Source: Austropuccinia psidii (taxonomy: Eukaryota; Basidiomycota; Pucciniomycetes; Pucciniales; Sphaerophragmiaceae). From it: a DNA stretch of 64,000 nucleotides. A program made the position numbers and the translations under genes. The notes under the pieces are model-generated. The model was given only the letters and a program-made list of their open reading frames with translations. It was not told the DNA's origin and did not search any database. Shown piece after piece: positions 60,953 through 64,000 of the stretch (its first letter is position 1; each line of letters begins with the position of its first letter). Location of the stretch: positions 39,799,359-39,863,358 of the forward strand of contig JALGQZ010000009.1 of the NCBI GenBank assembly GCA_023105745.1, given 5' to 3'.

Positions 60953-63102
60953 TGTAATGTTTGTCTATGAAACTCTTGATAATAGTAGCAAAATTAAGAG
61001 TACTGTGACTGTCCTCAGTAGAAATATATAATATAACAAAATATTATGACCACAAATTTAAATATAATTATTAAAAATAACTATATAAAAAATAAATTTA
61101 ATTATTATTATAAAAATATAATAATAAAAAATTATAATTATTCTATTATTGTTATAGTGACCAACAGTTATAACAATAGGAAGTGTAAAGCTCTTAATGA
61201 GACAATTACACATGGAAAATATGAATATTAACCACTTATAAATAATATAAATATTATTTATAAAGAAATTAAACACACACTGTGCAGAAATAATTCTTAT
61301 AGAATAAAAATTCTATATAAAAAAACTATTACTAGATAAAAAAAATATAGAATTTTAGAGAAAACTTACTTATAATATTTATTTAATACAACAAGTCAAA
61401 CAACAACAGTTATTATATTAAATAATAATTATAAGCTACAAACACAACCAAAATCAATAATTTTAAAGATAAAACAACCTTTTATAATAAAAATTAAGAT
61501 TAAAGAGTTTTTAAGAGGAATTTGTGGATTTTAAAAGATATTTAAGATGATTAATTTTATATAATAAAATATATTATTGGTGATTACAACAATAATCTAA
61601 ATTCTATGATTTCAATTATTCCATTTTAATTAATAAAGAATAAAATAACTTAAGAATCACTTTAATAATAATATTTTATATTTAATAAAACTTTACCTGT
61701 TTAAATTTCTAATATGATTGGATTGATAATTGATGATGGACAAAAATAGTGATGAAAAGACTCTTTTTATGTCTTCAGAGCACCTCTCATGATTCATAAT
61801 GGATATAGAGGACGTGCTAAGGTCAAAACTGAAAACCCATTCTTAAAAATAAAGTTCTTAACTTAAGGTAACTTAATTTTAATTCCAATTTAAAGTTAAC
61901 AGGGTTATTCTTAACTCCATGTAGCTTTAATCCTCATTTAAACTAATTATTTTAAGTTTTTAATATAAATAAACTTGCTTATATTAAAGTTCATCACATG
62001 AACAGCTCATAAATAGAGTTTCAAGCAGAAAGCTCTTAAACTCAATTTTTAATTAATTTTTAAAGAAATTATAATTTTCTTTGAGCTTTAATTAAAAGAG
62101 TAAATTTCCAGGCTAATTACCCAGGAAATTTATTTATAAAAGATACTTAAAAATTAAATTTATATGTAGATAATATTAAATTGTAAGCTGTGTGAAGTAT
62201 TCAAGCAAATCCATTAAGAATTGGGTTTTTAATGAATTTTTGAAGTTATTGCTATTTTTCCACGTAAAATAGCAATACACACTAAACCTTAAGTTTTGAT
62301 AAGGTTTTAATGCTTGTAAACTTAAAGTTTTAATCTTAATTAAGTTTTGACAGTTCTTAAAACCTTGGATTCAAGCCTGCATATTGGGATTTACCCTCTG
62401 GCAGCTTGAAATTCCTGTCTAATTTGGGATAAAACCAGTTTAAACTTTAAAGTTGGATCAAAGTCTAATCTTAAAGTTTAAATAAGGTTGAAAATTCTCC
62501 AATACAGGTGGAAAACCTTAATTGAATCCTTGTAGATCCAAAAAGTTGGGTACCCCAGCTCTATTTGGTCTTTTCCCTTTGTCCCACCTTTTTGCGTGGA
62601 TTTTGCCCTTTTATTTATTTAAAGCCATACTATGGCCTTAAACCCTTTTAAATTGAGCTCACGCAGGATTTACATTCTGTATGGCAAATCCTTAGCCAAT
62701 TCAGTAAATATACACCACACCTCAATTTTAACTAAAATTTTGGTAAGTTTGCATAAACCTTATGCAACTTTAAATTTAAGCTTATTTAAGCTTAAATTTA
62801 ACAATTTTAATTTTTTTTTAAAAAAGTTACATCAGTACTGTGAGATTCTTAAATCTTCTAATAACATAAGAAATAAGTGTTTTTGGGTATAACACCTTAT
62901 GGATGTACCCTAGCTTATTTTTGTTGTAGAATCCAAAAATGACATAATATTTATAACTTTGTTTATCTAAAAAAAAGTTAAACTTATTTTTTGTTATTTT
63001 TTATTTTAAATTCAATTAAAAAGTCTGTTGAAGACAATTTTAACTGTATATAAAGTTATTTGTGGCCTTATGGGTATGTTATACATACCTCACAGGCTCA
63101 CA
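60953..63102 (-). repeat. 5' LTR of element D
   Basis: It starts tgtaatgtttgtctatg and ends cacaggctcaca on the plus strand, collinear with 52158-54345. The differences are mostly single transitions and small indels. Confidence 0.95.
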
Positions 63103-64000
63103 GTACCACTTCTTTTAAGAAGTTATACCACGTAAGAATATCAAGAACAGGATGCTGAATTTGCTTCCTGGTGAGGCAAAGCCTCCTTTTATCCTGTTCT
63201 GGGGTAGTGGAAGGTGGTTTACCTCTGCACACGACCACAGAGTGAAAATTTCTCACTACTGTGGGCTTGTTTGTGGTTCTATACACTCAATAAAGGCTAG
63301 TATTGGGTTTAAATGTGGCTTTAAAACCACAAGTAGTCATTTTTACCCTATATAGGGTGAAACGTTTCACCAATGGAGTTTACAGGTGTGTTCTGGTGCT
63401 TTTGACGCGTCAGAAACTGTACAGAACCTGTATGGACCTCTGTATTTGACTTAACTATGAGGTATTGAAGTATAAATAAGTTTCTGCGTCTGTTTGACAC
63501 CTCATAATCATACTTATGGGATAGTATCCCACTATAAGGCTGTATTGGCAAACTGTGGGAGTTTGACCTTAAAGCAGCCATACCTTTGTCAGTTTTTGAG
63601 ATATCCACCTCAAAATTGGTTCAGTGTGTAGCCCTGAATGTGGTCTACACAATGGTACCTCATTTGATATGGCTATCATTAAAAATGGCAAAGTTATGCC
63701 ATGTACAAGTATTTTTGTACATATGCGTGGTTTAGACAAAAAGCTGTATTGGGCTTGTTTTCCCCATACCTTCTGCTATATTTGAGATATGAGGAAATGA
63801 ATGACGCCATCAGATAGCCCTGATTGTGCTCTTTCCAAACAGACCCCACTTTAGGCATCTCACACTAAAACTGTAGAAGTTAGATGAGAGGTGAATGTTT
63901 TTTTCACCCTTATTTGGCCTGAATTTGACCATAACCTCAGTAATACTGGTGCTAGCTCAGTTTGGCTGGTACCATTTGATAGCCCTGGCTTAGAGCTTCA

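Larger units (their letters stand above)
52158..63102 (-). mobile_element. Element D: Ty3/Gypsy retrotransposon, full length, least decayed
   Basis: LTRs of 2188 and 2150 bp, about 95-96% identical by eye, are flanked by identical gtacc at 52153-52157 and 63103-63107. LTR F resumes in register on both sides. It is read on the minus strand: primer binding site, spliced overlapping frame, gag, protease, RT, RNase H, integrase, polypurine tract. Pol is interrupted by one stop; gag has several. Of the elements here it was the last to insert in its stack. Confidence 0.96.
51918..64000. repeat. LTR F (B/F type), split by element D and running off the window
   Basis: The outer parts are 51918-52157 and 63103-64000. 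Together they follow the B-type LTR from its first base to about position 1130. It is closest to the nested LTR at 21347-22743. It could be a solo LTR or the end of an element beyond the window. Confidence 0.85.

Noticed and set aside
52304..61276. Asn/Ile/Tyr-rich frames in the D LTRs (52304-52501, 61046-61231, 61058-61276)
   Set aside because: They are low-complexity translations of AT repeats without conserved content.
31619..63608. Similar small frames in B-type LTRs (31619-31810, 39869-40060, 63348-63608)
   Set aside because: Amino-acid similarity is no higher than expected from the nucleotide similarity of the LTRs, so there is no sign of coding.
1..64000. CRISPR arrays, bacterial operons or host genes
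   Set aside because: No regularly spaced repeats, no ribosome binding pattern and no cellular gene were seen; the sequence is eukaryotic repeat DNA.

Overview
This window is eukaryotic, AT-rich repeat DNA. I see no host gene, rRNA or tRNA. It is a stack of Ty3/Gypsy LTR retrotransposons plus one Mutator-like (MULE) DNA transposon, all degenerate. The GT-AG introns of 60-90 bp, the chromoviruses and the MULE-OTU gene fit a basidiomycete with a large repeat-filled genome. The Gypsy families resemble those I remember from the myrtle rust fungus Austropuccinia psidii. That is recall, not a search.

Layout. 1-2165: old inverted repeat. 4486-8619: MULE with 8-bp target duplication; its minus-strand gene joins a zinc finger, a DDE transposase, a SWIM motif, AT-hooks, a CCHC knuckle and an OTU-type cysteine protease. 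9907-19628: element A, a plus-strand chromovirus with GGCC-dense LTRs and AGTTT target duplications. 21064-23849: reversed A-type LTR holding a reversed B-type LTR. 25426-42312: element C, minus strand, split by a reversed solo LTR (GTGGG duplications), which is itself split by element B (31177-40848, minus). 42313-43787: reversed A-like LTR joining the truncated ends of C and E. About 43788-51917: element E, a B relative carrying two solo LTRs. 51918-64000: LTR F, inserted in the LTR of E and split by element D (52158-63102, minus, GTACC duplications), the youngest-looking insertion.

Elements B and D each carry, besides gag-pol, a second long reading frame that overlaps the start of gag in the +1 frame. 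It joins an upstream exon through a small intron of the same phase in both. In both, the gag-pol ATG lies inside that intron, 14-20 nt before its 3' splice site. So unspliced RNA would make Gag-Pol and spliced RNA would make an accessory protein. In B, and at the donor side in E, a further leader intron could create the accessory start codon at a splice junction. This is the best candidate for an undescribed system here.

Every coding region has stops or frameshifts. The order of nesting gives a relative history: C, then a solo LTR, then B; and E, then F, then D.
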